Shown here one piece after another: positions 43,439-51,608 of a stretch of DNA of 64,000 nt. Location: positions 62,001 through 126,000 of the forward strand of contig JAQQAP010000029.1 in the NCBI GenBank assembly GCA_028533045.1. The letters run 5' to 3'. Below the pieces are notes generated by a model. The model did not search any database, had not been told where the DNA came from, and worked only from the letters and a program-made list of their open reading frames with translations. The DNA is from Spirochaetales bacterium. GTDB lineage: Bacteria > Spirochaetota > Spirochaetia > DSM-2461. A program made the position numbers and the translations under genes. How positions within the stretch are numbered: position 1 is the stretch's first letter; each line of letters begins with the position of its first letter.

Positions 43439-44173
43439 ATGATAGAAGAACGGCTTAAAAATTTAACCCTAGAAAAGCTTCAGGAAGTTGCCGATTGGGG
43501 TAAAATTTCTTACTATCCCGAGATGGAGAAGGAAGAGCTGGTAGAGCTGATTCTGGAATCCATGGAAGAGGAACAGGAAGAGAAAAATTCCCTTCATAAT
43601 ATGGCCATCAAGATTGAAGCCCAGAAGTTCAATGCCTACCTCATGGAAGAGCTTTGCATCGATTATGATGAAGATCTTACCCTTCCCGAAAGATATAATG
43701 AAACAAAAATGATGTTCATGCCCCGTGATCCCTCTTGGGGATTCCTTTACTGGGATGTGGAAGAGAAAGTCCGTGACGCCATTGGCAACAGGGACGATTT
43801 TGAATCCATTTGGATTCGTGTATACCAGTTTTCCTCTGAGGAAAGGGACATCTCCCGGGCGGATGAGTGGTTTGATATTCCCGTTCAATTTGGAGATCGG
43901 AGGCGTTACCTTAATTTGCCGGAAACCGATACTTGGTATAAGGCTGAGTTAAGAGTGCTGGTGGGCGATAGGGAATCGGTGATAGTCGGCTCCAACCTGA
44001 TTAGAACATCCCGCGATCATATTGTTCCCGGAGTCCTTCAGGATAAGGAAAATCGGGATTTGCTCATAAAGCTTTCCGGTTTTTCTACGGATTTTGGAAA
44101 TTTCCCCGGTAAGGAAGCCAAGAAGAAGATCCCCCAGCGAATATTTCCCTTTACTTCAGAAGGAGAGAAATAA
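43439..44173 (+). CDS. DUF4912 protein with Rho-N-like N-terminus
   Basis: 244 aa, no signal peptide. Residues 1-45 (LKNLTLEKLQEVADWGKISYYPEMEKEELVELIL) resemble a Rho N-terminal/SAP-like helical domain. Residues ~85-200 are a DUF4912 domain with MMFMPRDPSWGFLYWDVEEKV and EWFDIPVQFGDRRRYLNL. DUF4912 is found next to GH57 glucan enzymes in spirochaetes and other bacteria, and its fold suggests carbohydrate binding. The GH57 gene begins at the base after its stop, so the two products very likely work together in glycogen-like polymer synthesis. Confidence 0.85.
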   Translation: MIEERLKNLTLEKLQEVADWGKISYYPEMEKEELVELILESMEEEQEEKNSLHNMAIKIEAQKFNAYLMEELCIDYDEDLTLPERYNETKMMFMPRDPSWGFLYWDVEEKVRDAIGNRDDFESIWIRVYQFSSEERDISRADEWFDIPVQFGDRRRYLNLPETDTWYKAELRVLVGDRESVIVGSNLIRTSRDHIVPGVLQDKENRDLLIKLSGFSTDFGNFPGKEAKKKIPQRIFPFTSEGEK

Positions 44174-45784
44174 GTGAGAAAGAACTTTCTGGAGAGTAAA
44201 GCAGGCATCGCCCTGGTTCTTCACGCCCATTTACCCTTTGTACGCCATCCCGATCATGACTGGTTTTTGGAAGAGAATTGGCTTTTTGAAGCTATTTCCG
44301 AAACCTATTTGCCCCTTTTGCGGATTTTCCGTAACCTTGAGGCCGATGATATTCCCTTTCGCATAACCCTGAGCATCTCTCCCACCCTGGCCAGTATGCT
44401 GGGGGATGAATATCTTTCCGATCGTTATACTGCCCGTTTGGAGAAACTGATTCAGCTGGCCGAAGAGGAGAAGAAGAGAACTGCCCAGATAAAGGATGAA
44501 TATCGTCTGGCCGAAATGTATGGTGAGATATACAGCCGTTGTTATGAGGAGTATGTCAATCTATATAATCGGGACATCCTCACTCCCTTTAAGGAGTATC
44601 AGGCCAAGGGGAATCTGGAGATTATTACAACTTCCGCAACCCATAGTTTTCTTCCCCATTATCAGGAATATTCCCAGAGTCTCCGGGCTCAGGTCGATAC
44701 GGCTCTGGATTTTCATAAATCTCTCTTTGGGGATATGCCTAAAGGATTTTGGCTTCCCGAATGCGGTTACTCTCCCGGTTTGGAGAAGTATCTTGAGAAC
44801 AGGGGAATCCGCTACTTTGTATCCTCTGCCCACGGTGTTCTTTATGCCGATGAGCAGCCCCGCTACGGAGCCTATGGCCCTATTGAATGTCCCAATGGAA
44901 TTGCCGCTTTTGGACGGGACCGGGCCGCTTCTCAGTCAGTCTGGTCTTCTGACGAAGGTTTCCCCGGAAACCCTGTCTACCGTGATTTTTACCGGGATAT
45001 TGGTTTTGATCTTCCCCTGGATTATATAGGAAGGTTCGTCGGAGACGGAAGTTTTGCTGTAAATACAGGGTTTAAGTATTATGCCATCTCCGGTAAAAAG
45101 AGCCTGGAGAACAAGCATCTTTATTACCCGGATCTCGCAGATGAACAACTTAAGCAGGATGCGGAAACCTATGTGGCCAACCGTTTGCGTCAAGCCGAAA
45201 CGGTCGCCGGACTTATGGATCGGAAACCTATTATTCTGGCTCCCTTTGATGTGGAACTTTTTGGCCACTGGTGGTTTGAAGGTCCCCGTTTTCTGGAAGA
45301 GGTGATCCGGGGAATTCATAATGCTGGCAGCGAGCTGTCTCTTATTACGCCGGGGGATTACCTGGATGTTTATCCGGAAAATCAGAGAACCACTCCCGCC
45401 TGTTCCAGTTGGGGAGAAAAGGGTTATGGCCAGGTTTGGCTGGACGGAAGTAACGATTGGATTTACCGGCATACCCATAAGCTTGTTGAGCGAATGAGCG
45501 AACTGGTTGAACGTTATCCCAATGAGACGGGACTTAAAAAGAGAACTCTCGATCAGGCCGCCCGGGAAGTTTTATTGGCACAGGCTTCCGATTGGCCCTT
45601 TATCATGAAAACGGGAACTACCGTGCCTTATGCTATCAAAAGAGTAAAAAATCATATAAATAATTTTAATTATATTTATGACACTCTCTGTTGTAACTGC
45701 GTAAAGACCGAATGGTTAACCCGCCTGGAAAAAAAGAACAATATTTTTCCCGATCTGGATTATCGCATATTTAAGAAGAGTTAA
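44174..45784 (+). CDS. GH57/DUF1957 1,4-alpha-glucan branching enzyme
   Basis: 536-aa cytoplasmic glycoside hydrolase family 57 protein with the C-terminal DUF1957 helical domain. Family motifs: LVLHAHLPFVRHPD at the N-terminus, FRITLSISPTLASML, GFWLPECGYSPGLEKYL with the catalytic Glu, FDVELFGHWWFEGPRFLEEVI with the catalytic Asp, and NDWIYRHTHKLVERM. Members with this layout transfer alpha-1,4 glucan chains to alpha-1,6 branches. GTG start with AAGGAGAG upstream, directly after DUF4912. No classical GlgB, GlgA or GlgC is in the window. Confidence 0.92.
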   Translation: MRKNFLESKAGIALVLHAHLPFVRHPDHDWFLEENWLFEAISETYLPLLRIFRNLEADDIPFRITLSISPTLASMLGDEYLSDRYTARLEKLIQLAEEEKKRTAQIKDEYRLAEMYGEIYSRCYEEYVNLYNRDILTPFKEYQAKGNLEIITTSATHSFLPHYQEYSQSLRAQVDTALDFHKSLFGDMPKGFWLPECGYSPGLEKYLENRGIRYFVSSAHGVLYADEQPRYGAYGPIECPNGIAAFGRDRAASQSVWSSDEGFPGNPVYRDFYRDIGFDLPLDYIGRFVGDGSFAVNTGFKYYAISGKKSLENKHLYYPDLADEQLKQDAETYVANRLRQAETVAGLMDRKPIILAPFDVELFGHWWFEGPRFLEEVIRGIHNAGSELSLITPGDYLDVYPENQRTTPACSSWGEKGYGQVWLDGSNDWIYRHTHKLVERMSELVERYPNETGLKKRTLDQAAREVLLAQASDWPFIMKTGTTVPYAIKRVKNHINNFNYIYDTLCCNCVKTEWLTRLEKKNNIFPDLDYRIFKKS

Positions 45785-45879
45785 CTCCTGCAAACTCACA
45801 TTCTCCTTTGAAACTTCACAATCTTCATGAGAAGTGGGTTAAAAGCCCTTCCTTGGAGGGGGATAAAAAAATAAAATCG

Positions 45880-45908
45880 TTGTATTTTAACTAGGGTAAG
45901 GGTATAAT
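45880..45908 (+). promoter_or_regulatory. promoter of the 861-aa protein gene
   Basis: TTGTAT (45880-45885), 17-bp spacer, perfect TATAAT (45903-45908), 35 nt before the ATG. Confidence 0.75.
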
Positions 45909-45943
45909 CTTTTTATTACAATACTGGCCTTAGGAGTCCCTAG

Positions 45944-48529
45944 ATGAGTTTTTCTCAATTGCCCTGGGAAAACCGGGTATTTCGAATTGATCGTGAATGT
46001 TACCTGCTTTTTCTTGGAATTGACGAGCTTGACCAAAAACCTTTTGTGCGAATCGGGAATAGTTCCTGGTTGGATGAAAGGGTCCTGGAAGTAATCTCAC
46101 ATACGGTAATTACCGAATCATTCACGGGAAATCCCTTTGGTGAAGTCGGGCTTACCCACCATTATAATGGCCTCTATTTGGGCGAACCGAAAATCGTTGA
46201 AGTTATCAAGAGTTTTTTCGGCCGTTTTCATGTGACCGATTCCGAAGTTATTTCCTATAGTGAACAGGAAGAACGGGAAGGCCGCGATCATGTCTATTTT
46301 TATAATACGGGAAACATTGTCGTTACCTTCGGCGGGCAGCGTCTCTTTGATCTTTATGCTCGGGAGAAGGCAGACCGCCATTACAATTATTACTGTTCCG
46401 AGATCCTCGGTATTTTTCGTAAGAATCCCCTTAAGTGGGAACCGGGCAGTATTCGGGGAAAGGGCTTTTTTCGTGCCGGAGAGAATCTTTTCTTCTTTGA
46501 CGGGGGGAAACTCCTGGGATTACGATGGGACCGGAACTATTTCAAGACACTGGCCCGCGCCGGTTGGGATCCGGATAAATTGGAGAGCATCCTGGTAAAT
46601 CTCAAGCCCGAAGAAATGGAAGGGGATAAGTCGGCAGGAGTGATGAATTTCATTAAACGGGGAATTGCTGCGAGAAACCCGATGACTTTTTTCTCTCGGG
46701 ATAAAGATTTCTCCGGGAAAATTGAACCGCTTTTTGAATATGTACGCTCACGGGATGTTCCTATTCACTTTAATGATATTTCCGATAAAGGGAATTTTGA
46801 GTGGAACGGTACTGCCGGCGAATGGAATAATGAAACATTTACCTTTAATTTAACCGATTCGGTAGATGTTAAAATAAATGAACAGGGGAGGGCTTCTCTT
46901 CATTTTGAAGATTATAGCTGTGACTGTAATTTGGCCGACAGTGTCCCTTCCCGTATTCTTCCTGAGACTCCGGCCCTGTCCAGGCTTATGAACACATATA
47001 TTGATGGTGTGGCCAAAGCTGTAATGTATTCCGATATTAAGGGGGATGAACTCCGTTTTGTTCGGGAGGCCTATCAGGTTGTGCAAGCCTTTTATGAGGG
47101 ATGGGAAAACGGTCGTGGAGAACTGACTGTTCCTCAGCAGAAAAATGTTGCCGAGATGAAGCGCCTGGTAAGAACCGTCGGAAAAGGCGATGATGAAAGA
47201 TTGACTCTATTCGCCTCTAACTGTGCTGTCTTACTAAGGCTTATTTCCGGGGAGGAGAGTCCCTTGGCCGCTCAGGCTGGCGAAGCTTCTTCTCTTCTCT
47301 CAAAGCAGATAAAGGAGCCCGTTCAGCAGGCTTCGGACTTTCTTTTTTCTGCCGATTATTACAAAGAAGGTTGTTTTTACCTACCCTATAAATTGGATAT
47401 TTCTCCGGGAGACAGGGATAAAGCCCAGGACATGCATGATGCCCTCGCCCATTGTGATAAGCAGGAAGTGGACTTTTTCTTCTCCGAAAGAAAACGGCTG
47501 GAAGCCATTTTGGCTGCTTTAAGCGAGGGGACTCTTTGGGAGGATATGAAAAAGCATGAGGAACGTCAGGCTACCTTAGTCGAGTCAGCACCTCCCGCAG
47601 CTCCTAAGAAAGAGGCGGCTTCCCATACCTCAGACACGTCCCGTAATAGTGATATTCCTCAGGTTAAAACAGGGGGAAAGACTAATAGCAAGAAGAGCCC
47701 TTCTCGCTTATGGCTCTTGCTTTTACTTTTACTGCTTATTCCTTTAGGTTGGTTGGGGTTTGATTATTTTACCTCAGGGGAAGACTCTTTTCTTGGTAGC
47801 ACGATTGCCTCTTTTCAATCTACTTCTAGCCCAGGCTCGTCAAGTTCTTCCGGGGATGGTGATTCTCTTGGACAGGAAGTTTCAAATACGGGAGGGGATC
47901 CTTCTCACGCGGAAAGCCTGGAAGGGGGTAGTCGGGAAGCTAAAGACAATTCCCCGGGCAACAAAACCGTTCTGACCGGAGAAGAAGAGGTGCCCGATAC
48001 GTCTCCCCTCTCTGATAATGACTCCATGATAATTCCCGGGGAGAAAGAAGGCGAAGAGGGGGAGGTCGTATTTCAGGATACGGAAGAGACGATCGTCACT
48101 AAACCCTTTGTTATGGATGATACCTTTCTTGAGCATTTTTCCGTAGGGGGAATCCTTATTACCATGGCAGATATCCATCTTAAAGCTAATGCCATTTCTG
48201 TCATGAATGGATACAGGGATTTGGGATTTCATCTTGTTGACGGAGCGGATCCCACTATTATTGAACCGGGATTGGTGTTAAAAATCCCGGGAAATTTAAC
48301 TTATAAGGTAAAAGAGGCCGATAATATATGGTATATTGCCGCAAGATTATTGGAAAGTGAACTGGCTGAGCATACCAGACGGTTTGAAGAATTAAAGAAT
48401 CAATATGGAAAAAATACGGAGCAGGGGCTCGGCCAAAAGAATATTCTTGAAGAAATGGATAGACTTTTGGAGAGTAGTAATTGTGAAAATTTCAGAATTG
48501 AGGTGCAAAACTGGCTAAATAAGCGCTAA
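45944..48529 (+). CDS. Large single-pass protein with LysM-like C-terminal region
   Basis: 861 aa, family not recognised. Residues 1-~550 lack a signal peptide and look cytoplasmic, with a mixed alpha/beta pattern (FRIDRECYLLFLGIDELDQKPFVRIGNSSWLDERVL). Residues ~551-585 are a Lys/Ser/Pro linker. Residues ~586-606 are one membrane segment (LWLLLLLLLLIPLGWLGFDYF). A Ser/Gly/Glu-rich spacer follows, then a LysM-like stretch near 786-803 (YKVKEADNIWYIAARLL). The topology suggests a link from a cytoplasmic partner, possibly the CfpA filament encoded next, to the periplasmic peptidoglycan. That link is inference from order and topology only. Confidence 0.75.
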   Translation: MSFSQLPWENRVFRIDRECYLLFLGIDELDQKPFVRIGNSSWLDERVLEVISHTVITESFTGNPFGEVGLTHHYNGLYLGEPKIVEVIKSFFGRFHVTDSEVISYSEQEEREGRDHVYFYNTGNIVVTFGGQRLFDLYAREKADRHYNYYCSEILGIFRKNPLKWEPGSIRGKGFFRAGENLFFFDGGKLLGLRWDRNYFKTLARAGWDPDKLESILVNLKPEEMEGDKSAGVMNFIKRGIAARNPMTFFSRDKDFSGKIEPLFEYVRSRDVPIHFNDISDKGNFEWNGTAGEWNNETFTFNLTDSVDVKINEQGRASLHFEDYSCDCNLADSVPSRILPETPALSRLMNTYIDGVAKAVMYSDIKGDELRFVREAYQVVQAFYEGWENGRGELTVPQQKNVAEMKRLVRTVGKGDDERLTLFASNCAVLLRLISGEESPLAAQAGEASSLLSKQIKEPVQQASDFLFSADYYKEGCFYLPYKLDISPGDRDKAQDMHDALAHCDKQEVDFFFSERKRLEAILAALSEGTLWEDMKKHEERQATLVESAPPAAPKKEAASHTSDTSRNSDIPQVKTGGKTNSKKSPSRLWLLLLLLLLIPLGWLGFDYFTSGEDSFLGSTIASFQSTSSPGSSSSSGDGDSLGQEVSNTGGDPSHAESLEGGSREAKDNSPGNKTVLTGEEEVPDTSPLSDNDSMIIPGEKEGEEGEVVFQDTEETIVTKPFVMDDTFLEHFSVGGILITMADIHLKANAISVMNGYRDLGFHLVDGADPTIIEPGLVLKIPGNLTYKVKEADNIWYIAARLLESELAEHTRRFEELKNQYGKNTEQGLGQKNILEEMDRLLESSNCENFRIEVQNWLNKR

Positions 48530-48557
48530 ATCACAAGTATTGGCACAAAAAGGGTGC

Positions 48558-48603
48558 AAAAAAAAAAACTCTTTTGGTTTTTTTTTGAATATGCGCCTAT
48601 ACT
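48558..48603 (+). promoter_or_regulatory. cfpA upstream region with A11/T9 tracts and -10 box
   Basis: A run of 11 A (48558-48568) and of 9 T (48578-48586) precede TATACT (48598-48603), 56 nt before the cfpA ATG. The -35 (TTGGTT, 48574-48579) is weak, so the A/T tracts may act as an UP-like element. They could instead form a weak terminator stem for the gene before. Confidence 0.5.
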
Positions 48604-48659
48604 GTCTTATATTTGTTTTAGATATCCTACACTAACAAAACATTAAAGAGGAGATGATT

Positions 48660-50624
48660 ATGGCAGGTGAATTACCCAGAAGTCCTAATGTGTTTCACCC
48701 TACTAAACCTTCAGCGGTAGGTTCGCGAAACTCTCTGGCTCAGGAAGGCCGTTCTCAGAAAGAAGAGTACGAAAGACTTATAAATGAAGAAACCGACAAA
48801 GTACTGAACATCGTACAGACCAAACTACCCAAAGAGGTCCTTCAGCAGCTTGAGGTAATGGGTGGCCTAAAAGAGAAGCTCTACAACTACGTTAACCAGA
48901 ACTATCAGAACATGTTCAACCGTTACGTGGTTACTTCCGAAGATGAAATGGTCAAGAAGATCAGAGGTTTCATCGATAAGGAAGAACAGAAGCAGCTGGC
49001 TCGCTATACTCCCAAGGAAATTGCGGAGATGCTCGACCAGATCGGCGGTGCGGACAAGTTCAACACCGGTGAAATCGAGAAATCCATGGTTAACATGTAT
49101 GGACACCTTCAGGGGCACATCCAGCGTGGTATGAATGACCTGGAAAACGAAACCAACGCCCTTCTTCGGCAGAAGACCGATGTTGGAGCCTTCATTCGTG
49201 GTGAGAATGCCTACTCTATTGTAAAGTGTTCTTTCAAGGATAATGCCAACAAACCCAAGACTGTTTCCGATGTTAAGCTTTCCATCAATATTCTTGATTC
49301 CGAGCTTATCAGTCCTATCTTTCAGTATCAGGCTACCGTTGAGTACATCATTAAAGAGCAGATTGCCAAGACCGTTACAGAAATGATCGATAAGGAAATC
49401 GAAATCTTTCAGGATGAACTGGTAGACGAAGGTAAGGAAGAGCTGACCGATACGGAAATGATGTTTGAAAAGATCAAGCGGGTTCCCGACTTTACCGATG
49501 ACGATACGGAAAATGAAGGTTCCAAAAGATACACCTTCATGGCCAAAACTCTTGTAGACAAGATCGAAGGCCTCCGTGCCGAAGTAGACCCGGAAGAGTT
49601 CGACCCCCTTAATATTCGTGAAAACATCAAAAAGATTGTCGATACGGAAAACATCAGAAACCGTGGTTTCAATACTGCGATTAACAATCTGACTTCTATT
49701 CTGGATACCAGTAAAATGGGTTATCAGTACGTAGAAAACCTTAAGGGTGCCCGAGAACTGATTCTCCGTGAATACGAAGATACGGATATGGACATTCTTC
49801 CCGATGAAAGATACAGCATCAGATTGAAGTATTTCGATTCTTCACAGCTTATCAAACAGCGGGAAGCCTACGACAAGCAGATGGTCGCTTTCCAGCAGGA
49901 AATTACCCATGTTTTTGATGTTGTAGAGGTTGTTTATCAGAGCAATAAGAAAATGTTTGCTGTAAATGACTTTGAAGATTTGGCTAAGAAAGCTAAATCC
50001 CGGATTAAGAAGAACATCAAAGATGAAAGTGGTGATCCCCTGTACGAAGAACAGGAAAAGAACTGGAATGAGATCCTGAGAATCCGTGAAGAAGATACTG
50101 ACGTAGAGAAGCTGAATCAGACTTATCTCTACGAGAAGGATCTTCTTAAAAAGATGCTCAAGAGATCTTCCGAGAAGGTTCAGACCGTATACGGTTACCA
50201 GAACCCCAAGACCCGTGTTGTCATTGACGAAAGAATTTCTTTCCTTAAAAGAGAGTTCAACGATTTCGACTACCTGATTAACCCCTACCACGTACAACCC
50301 GGTCTTCTCCTTGATGTGGATATCACAAGCATCAAGAGAAAGAAATACACCTTGAATTCTATGGCTAACGTACTGAATGAGTTCCTCAACGGTATTTCCA
50401 AAGGATTCCAGGATGCCGCCTTCGCTTCCTTCAAGAGAAGACGTTCTACTGTGAGAGATGACATCAACCAGACCTTTGGTTCTGAACCTGCTACTTCCGG
50501 ACATACGGACTATGTTGAAAAACTTTCCTCCGCTGCCTCCGAAGAGCCCGCACCCAAAGGAAAGGCCGATGTGACTCCTTCACGAAGAAAGAAAGTTAAT
50601 CTTGATGAATTGAGAGATATGTAA
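48660..50624 (+). CDS. cfpA: Cytoplasmic filament protein A
   Basis: 654-aa structural protein, recognised as the treponemal cytoplasmic filament protein CfpA. It starts [17 protein letters not shown]. It is predominantly alpha-helical and very rich in charged residues, with long amphipathic stretches ([55 protein letters not shown]). In Treponema, CfpA forms ribbon-like filaments running under the inner membrane along the cell body and affects cell division. No ATPase motif, signal peptide or membrane segment. GAGGAG six bases upstream favours the ATG at 48660 over the one at 48654. Codon use looks strongly biased, as expected for an abundant protein. The next gene begins at the base after its stop. 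Confidence 0.88.
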   Translation: MAGELPRSPNVFHPTKPSAVGSRNSLAQEGRSQKEEYERLINEETDKVLNIVQTKLPKEVLQQLEVMGGLKEKLYNYVNQNYQNMFNRYVVTSEDEMVKKIRGFIDKEEQKQLARYTPKEIAEMLDQIGGADKFNTGEIEKSMVNMYGHLQGHIQRGMNDLENETNALLRQKTDVGAFIRGENAYSIVKCSFKDNANKPKTVSDVKLSINILDSELISPIFQYQATVEYIIKEQIAKTVTEMIDKEIEIFQDELVDEGKEELTDTEMMFEKIKRVPDFTDDDTENEGSKRYTFMAKTLVDKIEGLRAEVDPEEFDPLNIRENIKKIVDTENIRNRGFNTAINNLTSILDTSKMGYQYVENLKGARELILREYEDTDMDILPDERYSIRLKYFDSSQLIKQREAYDKQMVAFQQEITHVFDVVEVVYQSNKKMFAVNDFEDLAKKAKSRIKKNIKDESGDPLYEEQEKNWNEILRIREEDTDVEKLNQTYLYEKDLLKKMLKRSSEKVQTVYGYQNPKTRVVIDERISFLKREFNDFDYLINPYHVQPGLLLDVDITSIKRKKYTLNSMANVLNEFLNGISKGFQDAAFASFKRRRSTVRDDINQTFGSEPATSGHTDYVEKLSSAASEEPAPKGKADVTPSRRKKVNLDELRDM

Positions 50625-51593
50625 ATGACTGAAACCATACGGGATAATAAGTTAAATCTATTATCTAGTAGAGCTGGTTTTAACCAGGCTCTGGGCCATT
50701 TTAAAATGGCCCTTGGTTTCTCAGATGACGTCAGCGAGGGGTATAACCTCGCTGACGCGATTAATGAATCGCTGGGAAACCAGGAAATTGAAGAACACCA
50801 GATACTTCCCATTCTGAATATTCTTCTTGTTGATAAGTTTGCCTTTGCCTATAGGTCCCACAATATTAAGGGAACCCCCGGTAATACGGTGAAAATTGCC
50901 AATACTCTGTCCACCTGGAATAAGTGTCACCTTGTTTTAGCTACCTGGAGCACCGACGGTAAGCTCAATATCATTAACCCTGCCGATAAGGAACAGTGGA
51001 ATGATATTCCCCTTAGTGAGGGCGAGCTCATTGTGCTCTATGCCGGTCCTTCCGGTGATAGCGATATAGATAAAAAGACCCTTGAGAGTTGTGTTGATGA
51101 TTTCTTCAAACTTCTTTATGGGGCGAATATTAAAGGGAAAAAAGCCTATATTGACAGTAGCAAGGACGTGGCATCCAGTCCTGCCCCGGCAAAAGCTGTA
51201 GCACCTCCTCCGGTTCAATCGGAAAGTTCTTTCGCCGCTAATGATCAGACCGTAACAGCTAATCGAAGAGTTTCTACCAAGTATGGTATTACCGTAACTA
51301 ATGAGCTTTTTCATAATGGTAATGTGGAAGCCTGGAAGAAAATTATCGAAAGCTATAAGGTCGCCCATGCCGGTTGCGATGTACTCATCTGGTACGATGG
51401 GGAGCGCATCAATGATATCAATGCCTTGTTTAAGTGGGGCAAAGTTAAAAGGGGAAACCCTATCATGTTCAGTGTTGCCGGAGCTGATATCAAAAATGTG
51501 GCTAAATTGAAAAAATATCTCTTTGAAGGTGCCAGTTCTCGATTCGAAGTCTTTTTAAACGGACCGGTCGGTGCTGTTTTGGACCTTTTTTAA
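50625..51593 (+). CDS. Unknown protein encoded between cfpA and the PPDK-like gene
   Basis: 322-aa soluble protein, family not recognised. Residues 1-~175 form one alpha/beta region (ILPILNILLVDKFAFAYRSHNIKGTPGNTVKIANTL). A Pro/Ala linker (SSPAPAKAVAPPPVQSES) follows, then a C-terminal domain (TVTNELFHNGNVEAWKKIIESYKVAHAGCDVLIWYDGERINDINALFKWGKVKRG). A gene of unknown function sits in this position in T. pallidum, as far as I remember. Codons 16-45 contain three consecutive RNA hairpins (50670-50757). No spacing from cfpA, so translation is coupled and the hairpins may set the expression ratio. Confidence 0.78.
   Translation: MTETIRDNKLNLLSSRAGFNQALGHFKMALGFSDDVSEGYNLADAINESLGNQEIEEHQILPILNILLVDKFAFAYRSHNIKGTPGNTVKIANTLSTWNKCHLVLATWSTDGKLNIINPADKEQWNDIPLSEGELIVLYAGPSGDSDIDKKTLESCVDDFFKLLYGANIKGKKAYIDSSKDVASSPAPAKAVAPPPVQSESSFAANDQTVTANRRVSTKYGITVTNELFHNGNVEAWKKIIESYKVAHAGCDVLIWYDGERINDINALFKWGKVKRGNPIMFSVAGADIKNVAKLKKYLFEGASSRFEVFLNGPVGAVLDLF
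50670..50757 (+). promoter_or_regulatory. three consecutive hairpins inside the gene after cfpA
   Basis: Hairpin A: AGAGC/GCTCT plus TGGTT/AACCA, 50670-50692, with one bulged G. Hairpin B: a perfect 20-bp palindrome 50693-50712, half-site GGGCCATTTT. Hairpin C: CGTCAGCGAGG (50729-50739) with its exact complement (50747-50757), 7-nt loop. They begin 45 nt after the start codon. They could be an mRNA processing or stability element protecting the cfpA message. Confidence 0.75.
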
Positions 51594-51608
51594 CCCAAGG
51601 AATTTGCA

